Shown: one piece after another, positions 16,942-25,814 of the stretch
Numbering within the stretch: position 1 is the first letter of the stretch
How the letters are laid out: every line of letters begins with the position of its first letter
NCBI GenBank assembly: GCA_002469545.1
Contig: DKMK01000104.1
Location: 1 to 30,078 of the forward strand
Direction of reading: 5' to 3'
DNA from: Rhodobacterales bacterium UBA7416
Lineage (GTDB): Bacteria; Pseudomonadota; Alphaproteobacteria; Rhodobacterales; Rhodobacteraceae
Length of the DNA: 30,078 bases
The notes under the pieces: model-generated
Told to the model about the DNA's origin: nothing
The model's input: only the letters and a program-made list of their open reading frames with translations
Database searches by the model: none
Position numbers and translations under genes: made by a program

Positions 16942-16949
16942 TTTGCAAA
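16942..16949. promoter_or_regulatory. TTTGCAAA box upstream of mmsA (putative PccR/ScfR site)
   Basis: A perfect palindromic TTTGCAAA lies 40 bases before the mmsA start. A degenerate pair, TTTGCA at 16892 and AATGCA at 16900, lies 50 bases to the left, near the LysR start. The same core occurs twice in front of pccR/pccB. RamB/PccR-type regulators are known to bind TTTGCAAA-like boxes (recalled), so mmsA may join the regulon. Confidence 0.4.
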
Positions 16950-16988
16950 TTAAAAGGGTGAGAGAAAATTTAGAATTGGGAGATTCTT

Positions 16989-18488
16989 ATGAAAAATATG
17001 ACTCATTACGTAAATGGCGAACATGTTGAGGGCACTTCGGGCCGTTTTAGCGATATTTTCAACCCAGCAACGGGTGACGTACAGGCACAGTGCCCATTGG
17101 CATCAACCGCCGAAGTGGATGCAATCATTGCGAAGGCAGCAGCGGCACAACCCGCATGGGCAGCAGTGAACCCGCAACGTCGGGCGCGCGTGATGATGAA
17201 ATTCGTATCACTACTTAACCGCGATATGGACAAATTGGCCGAAGCATTGAGCCGTGAGCACGGTAAAACATTGCCAGATGCGGCTGGCGACGTTCAGCGC
17301 GGTCTGGAAGTTGTTGAATACTGTATCGGTGCACCACAGATGTTGAAGGGTGATTTCACCGACAGTGCTGGCCCTGGTATTGATATGTATTCCATGCGTC
17401 AGGCGTTGGGTGTGTCAGCTGGCATTACACCGTTCAACTTCCCTGCGATGATCCCAATGTGGATGTTTGCCCCGGCAATCGTTTGTGGCAACGCATTCAT
17501 TCTGAAACCGTCTGAACGTGCTCCATCTGTTCCGTTGATGTTGGCCGAATTGATGAAAGAGGCAGGTTTGCCAGACGGTATTTTGCAAGTTGTAAATGGC
17601 GACAAAGAGGCGGTTGATGCCTTGTTACATTCCGAAACTGTGCAATCCATTGGCTTTGTTGGTTCAACACCGATTGCGGAATACATTTACGCAACAGGTT
17701 GTGCCAACGGCAAACGTGTTCAGTGTTTTGGTGGTGCAAAAAACCACATGATCATCATGCCAGATGCTGATTTGGATCAAGCGGCGGATGCGTTGTTGGG
17801 TGCGGGTTATGGTGCGGCAGGCGAACGTTGCATGGCGATTTCAGTGGCTGTGCCTGTGGGCGAAGAAACTGCGGATCGTTTGATTGAAAAATTGGTCACG
17901 CGGATCGAAACCTTGAAAGTTGGCCCATATACGGCTGGCGCGGATGTTGATTACGGTCCTGTTGTAACTGCTGCGGCGAAGGCAAATATCCTACGTCTCG
18001 TCCAAACGGGTATTGATCAAGGTGCTAAATTGGTTGTGGATGGTCGTGATTTCAATCTGCAAGGCTACGAAGACGGGTTCTTCGTTGGACCGCATTTGTT
18101 TGATAATGTGACGAACGAAATGGACATCTATACCCAAGAAATCTTTGGCCCAGTTTTGTGTACCGTGCGTGCTAAAACATACGAAGAAGCGATCGCCTAT
18201 GCGATGTATCACGAGTATGGCAACGGCACCGCGATTTATACGCGTGATGGTGACACGGCGCGTGATTTTGCGAACCGTATCAATGTCGGCATGGTTGGCA
18301 TCAACGTGCCAATCCCCGTGCCATTGGCATACCACACGTTTGGTGGTTGGAAAAAATCTGTGTTCGGCGATTTGAACCAACACGGGCCAGACGCGTTTAA
18401 ATTCTATACGCGCACGAAAACGATTACAGCGCGCTGGCCGTCTGGCATCAAAGAGGGTGGCGAGTTTTCTATCCCAGTAATGGACTAA
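16989..18488 (+). CDS. mmsA: CoA-acylating methylmalonate-semialdehyde dehydrogenase
   Basis: A 499-residue aldehyde dehydrogenase that oxidises methylmalonate semialdehyde (from valine) or malonate semialdehyde, with CoA and NAD, to propionyl-CoA or acetyl-CoA. The catalytic cysteine is C281 in GERCMAIS. The GFVGSTPIAEYIY cofactor loop, the AGITPFNFPAMIPMWM block and the C-terminal GGWKKSVFGDLNQHG block are typical for MmsA. GGGAG lies five to six bases before the ATG; a second ATG at residue 4 is possible. Its product feeds the pccBA-mcm-mce genes downstream. It diverges from a LysR gene and converges on pccR with no gap. Confidence 0.96.
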   Translation: MKNMTHYVNGEHVEGTSGRFSDIFNPATGDVQAQCPLASTAEVDAIIAKAAAAQPAWAAVNPQRRARVMMKFVSLLNRDMDKLAEALSREHGKTLPDAAGDVQRGLEVVEYCIGAPQMLKGDFTDSAGPGIDMYSMRQALGVSAGITPFNFPAMIPMWMFAPAIVCGNAFILKPSERAPSVPLMLAELMKEAGLPDGILQVVNGDKEAVDALLHSETVQSIGFVGSTPIAEYIYATGCANGKRVQCFGGAKNHMIIMPDADLDQAADALLGAGYGAAGERCMAISVAVPVGEETADRLIEKLVTRIETLKVGPYTAGADVDYGPVVTAAAKANILRLVQTGIDQGAKLVVDGRDFNLQGYEDGFFVGPHLFDNVTNEMDIYTQEIFGPVLCTVRAKTYEEAIAYAMYHEYGNGTAIYTRDGDTARDFANRINVGMVGINVPIPVPLAYHTFGGWKKSVFGDLNQHGPDAFKFYTRTKTITARWPSGIKEGGEFSIPVMD

Positions 18489-19907
18489 TCATTCGTTATC
18501 AAAACTAAACGGTACAACGCTGCGTTTCGAGGGATCGATGCGTAGCGTTTTGCCAATTGGTGGCACTGAACGGTGCAAACATCCCGTGCGTTCGCAAATG
18601 CGGCATGAAATCCCAATGGGATCATAGCTGTCTGTATTTTCAAGATTTAACTCGTCCGCATAAACCACCGATTTCGCGTGCGCAATATTGCAACCCAACC
18701 CAATCGAATAACGACGAATGCTGGTATGATACCCTGGTGTACGCTTTGTGATCGTGCGCGCTACGCAAAAGTACTTTTCATTATCTGGCGTAATGGCCAA
18801 TTGGCGTACAAAATCACCAGGGCGTTCAAATGCTTGGTGAACATTCCAAAGAGGGCATGCACCGCCAAAACGTGCGAATTGCAATTGCGCAGCAGAGTGG
18901 CGTTTGGTGATGGTGCCCGATCTGTCGACGCGCAAAAAGAAGAATGGTACACCTTTGTCACCGACACGTTGCATGGTTGATAGACGATGCGCAATTTGTT
19001 CCAAACTGGCCCCAAAGCGATCAGCCATCAATTCCAGGTCATGGCGAAATTCCTGTGCGGCGTGCAGAAAAGCACCGTATGGCATTTGGGCGGCACCAGC
19101 GAAATAATTCCCAAGGCCAAGGCGGGCAATTTCATGGGATTCTGTTGATTTAAATTGTGCCGCGTCCAATATCGCATCCATCACGTCACCAAGTTCTAGG
19201 AACGCGATTTGCTGTAGTAGTTGAAAATTGCCGGTAGGTTCAGGCAGGTTCCTGTTTAGGTATAAAACCTTACCTTCGGTTCTGCGTAATTGATGTGCGG
19301 CCAAAGTGTCAGAGCGTTGAACTGTAATGTTGTGGTGGTCACGAAGATGGGCCACCAGTTTGGCCTGTGCATCGTGACTTAGGTCCAGTTTGATGCTGAA
19401 ATCTTCGCCTGCGCGATCCAATGCATCGATATAATTGTTTTCATAATGAAAGAAATCGCGAACCTCTTCGTAGGGCTGTGACTTCAAAACGCTTTCTTCG
19501 CCTTGGAGAAGGCCATCAAGTTTTGCCAGTTGATCTTGTGTGGATTGGTACGCATTGTGAAGCGCCAAAAAGGCGGCTGTGAATTCTGGCGTGTTGGACG
19601 TTGCAATTTTCAATTCTTGAAGGGATGGGGTCGTGCCGTTAAACACAGGGTCCACCAATATTTCGCGCAAGTCAGACAATTTTCGATTGCTGTCATCAAC
19701 GGTGAATTTGGAAATGTCCGCTTTGAACTCTTCAACCAGTGCCAATATAACCGCTGCCGTCAGGGGGCGTTGGTTGTTTTCAATCTGATTTAGATAACTT
19801 GGCGATATGCCTAAACGATCTGCACAATCCTTTTGGGTAAGGTCCTGTTTGTTACGCAAGTTACGCATCTGCGCACCTGCAAAGAGTTTTCGAGAGCTTT
19901 TTTCCAT
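18489..19907 (-). CDS. pccR: Short-chain fatty acyl-CoA regulator (ScfR family), probable PccR
   Basis: A 472-residue regulator. The N-terminal XRE-type HTH covers residues about 10-65 (LRNKQDLTQKDCADRLGIS, then SYLNQIENNQRPL). A central IrrE/ImmA-like domain (about 160-290) is followed by a C-terminal DUF2083-like domain with a CRICERTGC cysteine cluster near residue 443. This is the RamB/PrpC/ScfR architecture. In Rhodobacter sphaeroides the homologue PccR controls pccB (recalled literature). Here it is directly divergent from pccB. I prefer ATG at 19907 over TTG at 19913 because GAAG is then six bases upstream. Two TTTGCAA boxes lie in its promoter region, suggesting autoregulation. It abuts mmsA tail-to-tail. 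Confidence 0.9.
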   Translation of the reverse strand: MEKSSRKLFAGAQMRNLRNKQDLTQKDCADRLGISPSYLNQIENNQRPLTAAVILALVEEFKADISKFTVDDSNRKLSDLREILVDPVFNGTTPSLQELKIATSNTPEFTAAFLALHNAYQSTQDQLAKLDGLLQGEESVLKSQPYEEVRDFFHYENNYIDALDRAGEDFSIKLDLSHDAQAKLVAHLRDHHNITVQRSDTLAAHQLRRTEGKVLYLNRNLPEPTGNFQLLQQIAFLELGDVMDAILDAAQFKSTESHEIARLGLGNYFAGAAQMPYGAFLHAAQEFRHDLELMADRFGASLEQIAHRLSTMQRVGDKGVPFFFLRVDRSGTITKRHSAAQLQFARFGGACPLWNVHQAFERPGDFVRQLAITPDNEKYFCVARTITKRTPGYHTSIRRYSIGLGCNIAHAKSVVYADELNLENTDSYDPIGISCRICERTGCLHRSVPPIGKTLRIDPSKRSVVPFSFDNE

Positions 19908-19936
19908 TAACAACTTCGCAATTCGCTATGTTTTAA

Positions 19937-19953
19937 TTTGCAAGGGTTTGCAA
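19937..19953. promoter_or_regulatory. Tandem TTTGCAA boxes, probable PccR operator
   Basis: TTTGCAA at 19937-19943 and again at 19947-19953 are spaced 10 bases apart. A degenerate copy, TTCGCAA at 19915-19921, comes just before the pccR start; read with its flank it is AACTTCGCAA, close to the recalled RamB consensus AACTTTGCAAA. The position between pccR and pccB fits control of both. The recalled PccR site has a 12-base box period, so the 10-base period is a difference. Confidence 0.65.
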
Positions 19954-20041
19954 TATTACACGATTATCCGCCAAAACCCGTTGTGTCAATGTCGTCATGG
20001 CGTTAGCTGTTAAAGTCAGAAAACATGAAAAGGGGAGCATC

Positions 20042-21574
20042 ATGACGACGATATCCGAACAATTGGAAGCGCGCCGTGACCAAGCACGGCTTGGCGGCGG
20101 GCAAAAACGCATCGACGCACAACACAAACGCGGCAAGTTAACTGCGCGTGAACGTATCGAAGTATTACTGGATGCAGGCAGCTTTGAAGAGTACGACATG
20201 TACAAAACGCATCGCTGTACGGATTTCGGCATGGCTGAACAGCAAGTTCCTGGTGATGGCGTCGTGACCGGTTGGGGTACAATCAACGGACGCCCCGTCT
20301 ATTTATATTCCCAAGACTTCACTGTTTTCGGCGGCTCCCTGTCCGAAAGCCATGCAGAAAAAATCTGTAAAGTGATGGACTTGGCAATGCAAAACGGTGT
20401 GCCAGTGATTGGTATTTCCGACAGTGGCGGCGCGCGCATCCAAGAAGGTGTTGCATCATTGGCCGGCTATTCCGAAGTATTCTACCGTAACGCTCAGGCA
20501 TCCGGTGCAATCCCACAGATTTCCATGATCATGGGTCCATCTGCTGGCGGCGCAGTTTACTCCCCTGCGATGACCGACTTTATCTTTATGGTTAAAGACA
20601 CATCATACATGTTTGTGACTGGCCCTGATGTTGTCAAAACAGTGACGAATGAAATCGTTACAGCCGAAGAATTGGGTGGAGCGGGTACGCACACCAAAAA
20701 ATCATCTGTGGCAGATGGTGCATATGAAAACGATGTCGAAGCATTGTTGGATTTACGTCGTTTCTATTCGTTCTTACCATTAAACGCAGAAGTGTCCGCG
20801 CCATATCAGCAGACCAGTGATCATTGGGACCGTGAAGTTCCATCACTGGATACATTGATCCCCGACAATGCGAACCAACCCTATGACATGCGCGAAGTGA
20901 TCGTGAACTTGGCTGATGAAGGTGATTTCTTTGAGATCCAAAAGGAATTTGCAGGCAATCTGATGGTTGGCTTTATTCGTATCAACGGCGAAACAATTGG
21001 TGTGGTTGCAAACCAACCGATGGTTTTAGCAGGTTGTTTAGATATCAACGCCAGCCGCAAGGGCGCGCGTTTCGTACGTTTCTGTAATGCTTTTAACATT
21101 CCGATCCTAACACTGGAAGATGTGCCAGGGTTCTTGCCCGGCACAGCACAAGAATACGGTGGGATCATTAAGCATGGTGCCAAATTGTTGTTCGCATATG
21201 CACAAGCCACTGTTCCGTTGGTCACTGTGATTACCCGCAAGGCTTATGGTGGTGCGTATTGTGTTATGGCGCCCAAGCATTTGGGCGCTGACGTGAACTA
21301 CGCATGGCCATCTGCACAGATTGCGGTGATGGGTGCCAAAGGTGCCACTGAAATTCTGCACCGTGCGGATTTGGGGGATGATGAAAAGATTGCCCAGCAT
21401 ACAGCGGATTACGAAGAGCGTTTTGCAAACCCGTTCATCGCTGCCCAACGCGGTTTCGTGGACGAGGTCATCAACCCCCGTTCAACACGTCGCCGCATCG
21501 CACGTAGTTTTGAATTGCTAAAGAACAAAAAAGTTCAACAGCCGTTCAAAAAACACGATAACATTCCATTGTAG
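20042..21574 (+). CDS. pccB: Propionyl-CoA carboxylase, carboxyltransferase (beta) subunit
   Basis: A 510-residue carboxyltransferase that moves CO2 from carboxybiotin to propionyl-CoA, giving (S)-methylmalonyl-CoA. ATG 20042 has AGGGGAG upstream; the frame extends earlier without a site. The two crotonase-like halves are visible: an N-terminal one with ISDSGGARIQEG and PSAGGAVYSPAMTDF, and a C-terminal one with VPGFLPGTAQEYGGIIKHGAK and ITRKAYGGAYCVM. Length is normal for PccB. It is the first gene of a pccB-pccA-mcm-mce series and is divergent from pccR, with the TTTGCAA operator between them. No shift in composition is noticed. Confidence 0.97.
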   Translation: MTTISEQLEARRDQARLGGGQKRIDAQHKRGKLTARERIEVLLDAGSFEEYDMYKTHRCTDFGMAEQQVPGDGVVTGWGTINGRPVYLYSQDFTVFGGSLSESHAEKICKVMDLAMQNGVPVIGISDSGGARIQEGVASLAGYSEVFYRNAQASGAIPQISMIMGPSAGGAVYSPAMTDFIFMVKDTSYMFVTGPDVVKTVTNEIVTAEELGGAGTHTKKSSVADGAYENDVEALLDLRRFYSFLPLNAEVSAPYQQTSDHWDREVPSLDTLIPDNANQPYDMREVIVNLADEGDFFEIQKEFAGNLMVGFIRINGETIGVVANQPMVLAGCLDINASRKGARFVRFCNAFNIPILTLEDVPGFLPGTAQEYGGIIKHGAKLLFAYAQATVPLVTVITRKAYGGAYCVMAPKHLGADVNYAWPSAQIAVMGAKGATEILHRADLGDDEKIAQHTADYEERFANPFIAAQRGFVDEVINPRSTRRRIARSFELLKNKKVQQPFKKHDNIPL

Positions 21575-21583
21575 GTGATTGAT

Positions 21584-23578
21584 ATGATTAAGAAAATACT
21601 TGTAGCCAACCGTGGTGAAATCGCGTGTCGTGTGTTTAAAACGGCCAAAAAAATGGGTATTGCAACTGTGGCGGTTTATTCCGACGCGGATAAAAATGCT
21701 CTTCATGTTCGCATGGCGGACGAAGCTGTTAATATCGGTTTGCCACCGGCATCCGAAAGCTATTTGGTGATCGACAAGATTATCGCAGCTTGCAAAGAAA
21801 CTGGCGCTGATGCTGTGCATCCGGGCTATGGTTTTCTGTCTGAACGCGCAGAGTTCTGTGAACGTTTAGCGGCCGAAGGCATTACGTTTGTTGGACCACC
21901 TGTGCCAGCAATCGAAGCCATGGGCGATAAAATTACATCCAAAAAGATTGCTCAAGAAGCGAATGTTTCGACTGTTCCGGGACATATGGATCTGATCGAT
22001 GATGCAGAACATGCGGTGACGATTTCAAACGAAGTCGGCTACCCTGTGATGATCAAAGCATCTGCAGGTGGCGGTGGCAAAGGTATGCGCATCGCTTGGG
22101 ATGATGAAGAAGCACGTGAAGGTTTTGCACGTTCAAAATCCGAAGCCGCTAGCAGTTTTGGTGATGACCGTATTTTCATCGAAAAGTTTGTGGTTCAACC
22201 GCGTCACATTGAAATTCAGGTTTTGGCAGACAGCCATGGCAACTGTATTTACTTGGGCGAACGTGAATGTTCAATCCAACGTCGCCAGCAAAAAGTTGTA
22301 GAAGAGGCGCCAAGCCCATTCTTGGACGAAGCAACGCGCAAAGCGATGGGCGAGCAATCGTGTGCATTGGCATCTGCCGTTGGTTATACCAGTGCGGGTA
22401 CTGTTGAGTTTATCGTTGATAAAGATCGCAATTTCTACTTCCTTGAGATGAACACACGTTTGCAAGTTGAACATCCAGTAACGGAACTGATCACTGGTGT
22501 TGATTTGGTTGAACAGATGATCCGCGTTGCGGCAGGTGAAAAACTGTCCATGACCCAAGATGATGTAAAGCTGAACGGTTGGGCGATGGAAAGCCGTCTG
22601 TATGCAGAAGATCCATATCGCAACTTCCTGCCATCCATTGGTCGTTTGACACGTTACCGCCCACCAGCAGAAGAGGCACATGCAGACCGCGTTGTGCGCA
22701 ATGACACCGGTGTTTACGAAGGTGGAGAAATATCCATGTTCTATGACCCGATGATTGCAAAATTATGTACATGGGCACCTGACCGCGCTACTGCCATTTC
22801 AGAAATGGAAACCGCACTAGACAGCTTTGAGCTGGAAGGTATTGGTCATAACTTGCCGTTCTTGTCTGCTGTCATGGCACATCCGCGGTTCCGTTCAGGC
22901 AACATTACCACCGCATTTATCGAGGAAGAATACCCCGATGGATTCCAGGGTGTAACGCCTGACGCTGAATTGCAGACTATTTTATCGGCCACAGCCTTGA
23001 TCGTGACACGGATGAAAATGGAACGGATTTCAGCACGCCATAGTACGTTTGATAACCCTGTTGCTGATGTCGAAGATTTGGTTTTACGCATTGGTCGCGA
23101 AAACACACCAGCATCGGTTGAAAATGTGGGCGACGGTTATGCATTGGTAATTGACGGTGCAAAACTTAATGCTTCCATTGATTTCGAATTGGGCGGTTCG
23201 TTGGCTATTGTCACATTGAATGGCGTTCAAAGCGCTGTGAAAGTGAACCCTGTGATTGGCGGTTACCGTGTACGTGCACGTGGCGTGGATCAAGTGGTCA
23301 AGGTATTGCATCCACGCACTGCCGAATTGGCGGCATTAATGCCCGAAAAAGAAGCAGCGGATACTTCCAAGTTATTGTTGTGCCCGATGCCGGGATTGGT
23401 TGTGCAAATCTTGGTATCCCAAGGCGATACAGTTGAAGAGGGTCAAGCATTGGCCATGGTCGAAGCCATGAAAATGGAAAACGTTCTGCGTGCAGAACGC
23501 CCCGCAGTGGTTTCAAAAATTCCAGTGTCCGAAGGCGACAGTTTAGCCGTGGACGAAATCATCATGGAATTTGAATAA
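21584..23578 (+). CDS. pccA: Propionyl-CoA carboxylase, biotin carboxylase/BCCP (alpha) subunit
   Basis: A 664-residue protein that carboxylates its own biotin with ATP and bicarbonate and partners with PccB in an alpha6-beta6 complex. Domains: biotin carboxylase (residues about 1-445, with ILVANRGEIACRVF and the ATP-grasp loop ASAGGGGKGMR), a linker/BT domain (about 450-590), and BCCP at the end with biotinyl K630 in VEAMKMEN, 35 residues from the C-terminus. I start at ATG 21584 with AGGTGA upstream; a GTG at 21575 directly after the pccB stop is possible. The nine-base gap after pccB indicates one operon. Confidence 0.97.
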   Translation: MIKKILVANRGEIACRVFKTAKKMGIATVAVYSDADKNALHVRMADEAVNIGLPPASESYLVIDKIIAACKETGADAVHPGYGFLSERAEFCERLAAEGITFVGPPVPAIEAMGDKITSKKIAQEANVSTVPGHMDLIDDAEHAVTISNEVGYPVMIKASAGGGGKGMRIAWDDEEAREGFARSKSEAASSFGDDRIFIEKFVVQPRHIEIQVLADSHGNCIYLGERECSIQRRQQKVVEEAPSPFLDEATRKAMGEQSCALASAVGYTSAGTVEFIVDKDRNFYFLEMNTRLQVEHPVTELITGVDLVEQMIRVAAGEKLSMTQDDVKLNGWAMESRLYAEDPYRNFLPSIGRLTRYRPPAEEAHADRVVRNDTGVYEGGEISMFYDPMIAKLCTWAPDRATAISEMETALDSFELEGIGHNLPFLSAVMAHPRFRSGNITTAFIEEEYPDGFQGVTPDAELQTILSATALIVTRMKMERISARHSTFDNPVADVEDLVLRIGRENTPASVENVGDGYALVIDGAKLNASIDFELGGSLAIVTLNGVQSAVKVNPVIGGYRVRARGVDQVVKVLHPRTAELAALMPEKEAADTSKLLLCPMPGLVVQILVSQGDTVEEGQALAMVEAMKMENVLRAERPAVVSKIPVSEGDSLAVDEIIMEFE

Positions 23579-23584
23579 ACAATC

Positions 23585-23617
23585 CTGCCAGACCCGTTTT
23601 TAAAACCGGTCTGGCAG
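23585..23617 (+). other. Intergenic hairpin between pccA and mcm
   Basis: A perfect 10-base stem, CTGCCAGACC (23585-23594) with GGTCTGGCAG (23608-23617), starts seven bases after pccA. The loop also contains GTTTT/AAAAC, which can extend pairing. No T-run follows, so it is not a standard terminator; RNA stabilisation or partial termination are options. Confidence 0.7.
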
Positions 23618-23661
23618 AACGCACTGCCGCATAAATAAACGAAATGACCTAACGGTGTTTC

Positions 23662-23674
23662 TGCCAAATTGGCA
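23662..23674. promoter_or_regulatory. Dyad TGCCAA-A-TTGGCA before mcm
   Basis: A perfect 6-1-6 inverted repeat ends 16 bases before the mcm ATG and just before its AGAGG ribosome site. It could be an operator or a small RNA hairpin at the translation start. It does not match TTTGCAAA. Confidence 0.35.
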
Positions 23675-23690
23675 AATCAGAGGTAAAAAA

Positions 23691-25814
23691 ATGGCGAATG
23701 AACGTAAGAATATCTGGACGGAATTGGCAACAAAAGAGGCCAAAGGTAAGGCCCCAAGCAACACCAAGACGCCAGAAGGTATTGATATTCAACCATTTTA
23801 CGATGCAGACGACGCACCTGATGGAATTGCGGCGGATGTTCCTGGTGTTGCACCGTTTACACGTGGTGTGAAAGCCACGATGTATACTGGTCGCCCTTGG
23901 ACAATTCGTCAGTACGCTGGATTTTCCACAGCCGAAGAAAGTAATGCGTTTTACCGCAAAAACTTGGCGGCAGGACAAAAAGGACTGTCCGTGGCATTCG
24001 ACTTGGCGACACACCGTGGATACGACAGCGATCACCCACGTGTTGTTGGCGATGTTGGCAAGGCTGGCGTGGCAATCGACAGCGTCGAGGATATGAAAAT
24101 TTTGTTTGATGGTATTCCATTGGATAAAATGTCTGTTTCTATGACGATGAACGGCGCAATTATTCCCGTTCTTGCGATGTTTATCGTAGCAGGCGAAGAG
24201 CAAGGCGTTGATAAAGCTGTGCTGTCTGGCACAGTTCAAAATGATATCCTGAAAGAATTCATGGTGCGTAATACCTACATCTATCCACCTGCGCCAAGCA
24301 TGCGAATTGTGTCGGATATTATTGAGTATACATCCAATGATATGCCCAAATTCAACTCGATTTCCATCAGTGGTTATCACATGCAAGAGGCGGGTTCGAC
24401 GCTGGCGCAAGAGTTGGCCTATACACTAGCAGATGGCATGGAATATGTGCGTGCGGCGATGGACAAAGGGTTGGATGTTGATGCCTTTGCAGGGCGTTTA
24501 TCGTTCTTCTTCTGTATCGGCATGAACTTGTTTATGGAAGCGGCTAAACTACGTGCAGCACGTCAAATGTGGGCTCAGATTATGACCGACTTTGGCGCAA
24601 AGTCAGATCGTTCAAAAATGTTGCGTACACACTGTCAGACGTCTGGTGTGTCATTAACGGAACAAGACCCATACAACAATGTAATCCGCACCACGATCGA
24701 GGCGATGGCCGCAACGTTAGGCGGCACGCAGTCGTTGCATACGAATGCCTTTGACGAAGCAATTGCATTACCCACAGAACAATCGGCGCGCATTGCACGT
24801 AACACGCAGTTGATCTTGCAACATGAAAGCGGAATCACAGATGTGGTCGATCCATTGGGCGGTTCATATTACGTCGAAGCATTGACCAAAGATTTGGCAG
24901 ATGCGGCATGGGAATTGATTGACGAAGTCGAAGCCATGGGCGGCATGACTAAAGCTGTGGAGGCAGGTTTGCCAAAAATGCGGATCGAAGAAGCGGCAGC
25001 AATGCGCCAAGCGCGCGTGGACAAGGGCGAAGATGTCATCGTTGGCGTCAATAAGTACCGGCTAGAAGAAGAAGCAGAATTAGAAACGCGTGAAATTGAT
25101 AATACAGCCGTACGCGAAGCACAGGTTGCGCGTTTGGATAAGATGAAGCGAACACGCAATGCAACGGCTTGTGCCACCGCGTTAACTGACTTGGAAAATG
25201 CAGCGCATAGTGGACAGGGTAACCTGTTGTCATTCGCAGTAGAGGCGGCACGTCATCGTGCATCCTTGGGTGAAATTTCCGATGCGATGGAACGCGCGTT
25301 CACGCGCCACGCCGCAACAACACGTGTGATCAGTGGCGTTTACGAAAATGCCTATGCAGGTGATCCTGAATATAAAAACCTCCAAGGGCGCATTTCAGAA
25401 ATGGAAAAGACGCCACATGTCTTGGTTGCAAAAGTTGGTCAAGACGGACATGATCGCGGCGCCAAAGTGATTGCCACGGCCTTTGCTGATCTGGGCTTCA
25501 CTGTTGATCTATCGGACATGTTTGAAACGCCAGAAGAGATCGCCGAAAAAGCGATCAAACTCGGTGTTGACGTGGTCGGTGTATCATCACTGGCGGCTGG
25601 TCATAAAACACTGATCCCAGAGATCATAGAAGAGCTGAAAATCAACGGCGCACCGCACATCATTGTGGTCGCTGGCGGTGTGATCCCTGAAAAAGATTAC
25701 GATTTCCTTCGCGCCGCTGGTGTGGCCGAAGTATTCGGCCCAGGATCAAATGTAATCGATGCGGCGAACTCTGTTCTGGGTCAGGTGCAGGGCGTTCGGA
25801 GGAATATCAAATGA
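23691..25814 (+). CDS. mcm: Methylmalonyl-CoA mutase (adenosylcobalamin-dependent)
   Basis: A 707-residue single-chain mutase that rearranges (R)-methylmalonyl-CoA to succinyl-CoA. The TIM-barrel substrate domain spans about 1-560 (WTIRQYAGFSTAEESNAFY, GLSVAFDLATHRGYDSDHPR). The C-terminal B12 domain spans about 575-705 with the base-off motif D585-G-H587-DRG and the later SSLAAGH and VVAGGVIP blocks. ATG 23691 has AGAGG upstream. Length matches bacterial and mitochondrial single-subunit enzymes. It follows pccA after 112 bases holding a hairpin, and its stop overlaps mce by four bases. No MeaB/ArgK chaperone gene is present in the window. Confidence 0.97.
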   Translation: MANERKNIWTELATKEAKGKAPSNTKTPEGIDIQPFYDADDAPDGIAADVPGVAPFTRGVKATMYTGRPWTIRQYAGFSTAEESNAFYRKNLAAGQKGLSVAFDLATHRGYDSDHPRVVGDVGKAGVAIDSVEDMKILFDGIPLDKMSVSMTMNGAIIPVLAMFIVAGEEQGVDKAVLSGTVQNDILKEFMVRNTYIYPPAPSMRIVSDIIEYTSNDMPKFNSISISGYHMQEAGSTLAQELAYTLADGMEYVRAAMDKGLDVDAFAGRLSFFFCIGMNLFMEAAKLRAARQMWAQIMTDFGAKSDRSKMLRTHCQTSGVSLTEQDPYNNVIRTTIEAMAATLGGTQSLHTNAFDEAIALPTEQSARIARNTQLILQHESGITDVVDPLGGSYYVEALTKDLADAAWELIDEVEAMGGMTKAVEAGLPKMRIEEAAAMRQARVDKGEDVIVGVNKYRLEEEAELETREIDNTAVREAQVARLDKMKRTRNATACATALTDLENAAHSGQGNLLSFAVEAARHRASLGEISDAMERAFTRHAATTRVISGVYENAYAGDPEYKNLQGRISEMEKTPHVLVAKVGQDGHDRGAKVIATAFADLGFTVDLSDMFETPEEIAEKAIKLGVDVVGVSSLAAGHKTLIPEIIEELKINGAPHIIVVAGGVIPEKDYDFLRAAGVAEVFGPGSNVIDAANSVLGQVQGVRRNIK

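Noticed and set aside
23585..23617. Rho-independent terminator between pccA and mcm.
   Set aside because: The stem is strong but is followed by AACGCACTGCC, with no T-run; reported instead as an intergenic hairpin.
23649..24410. A 253-residue minus-strand open frame across the start of mcm.
   Set aside because: It is rich in His, Cys and Arg with no domain pattern, and lies opposite the strongly conserved mcm; it is an antisense shadow.
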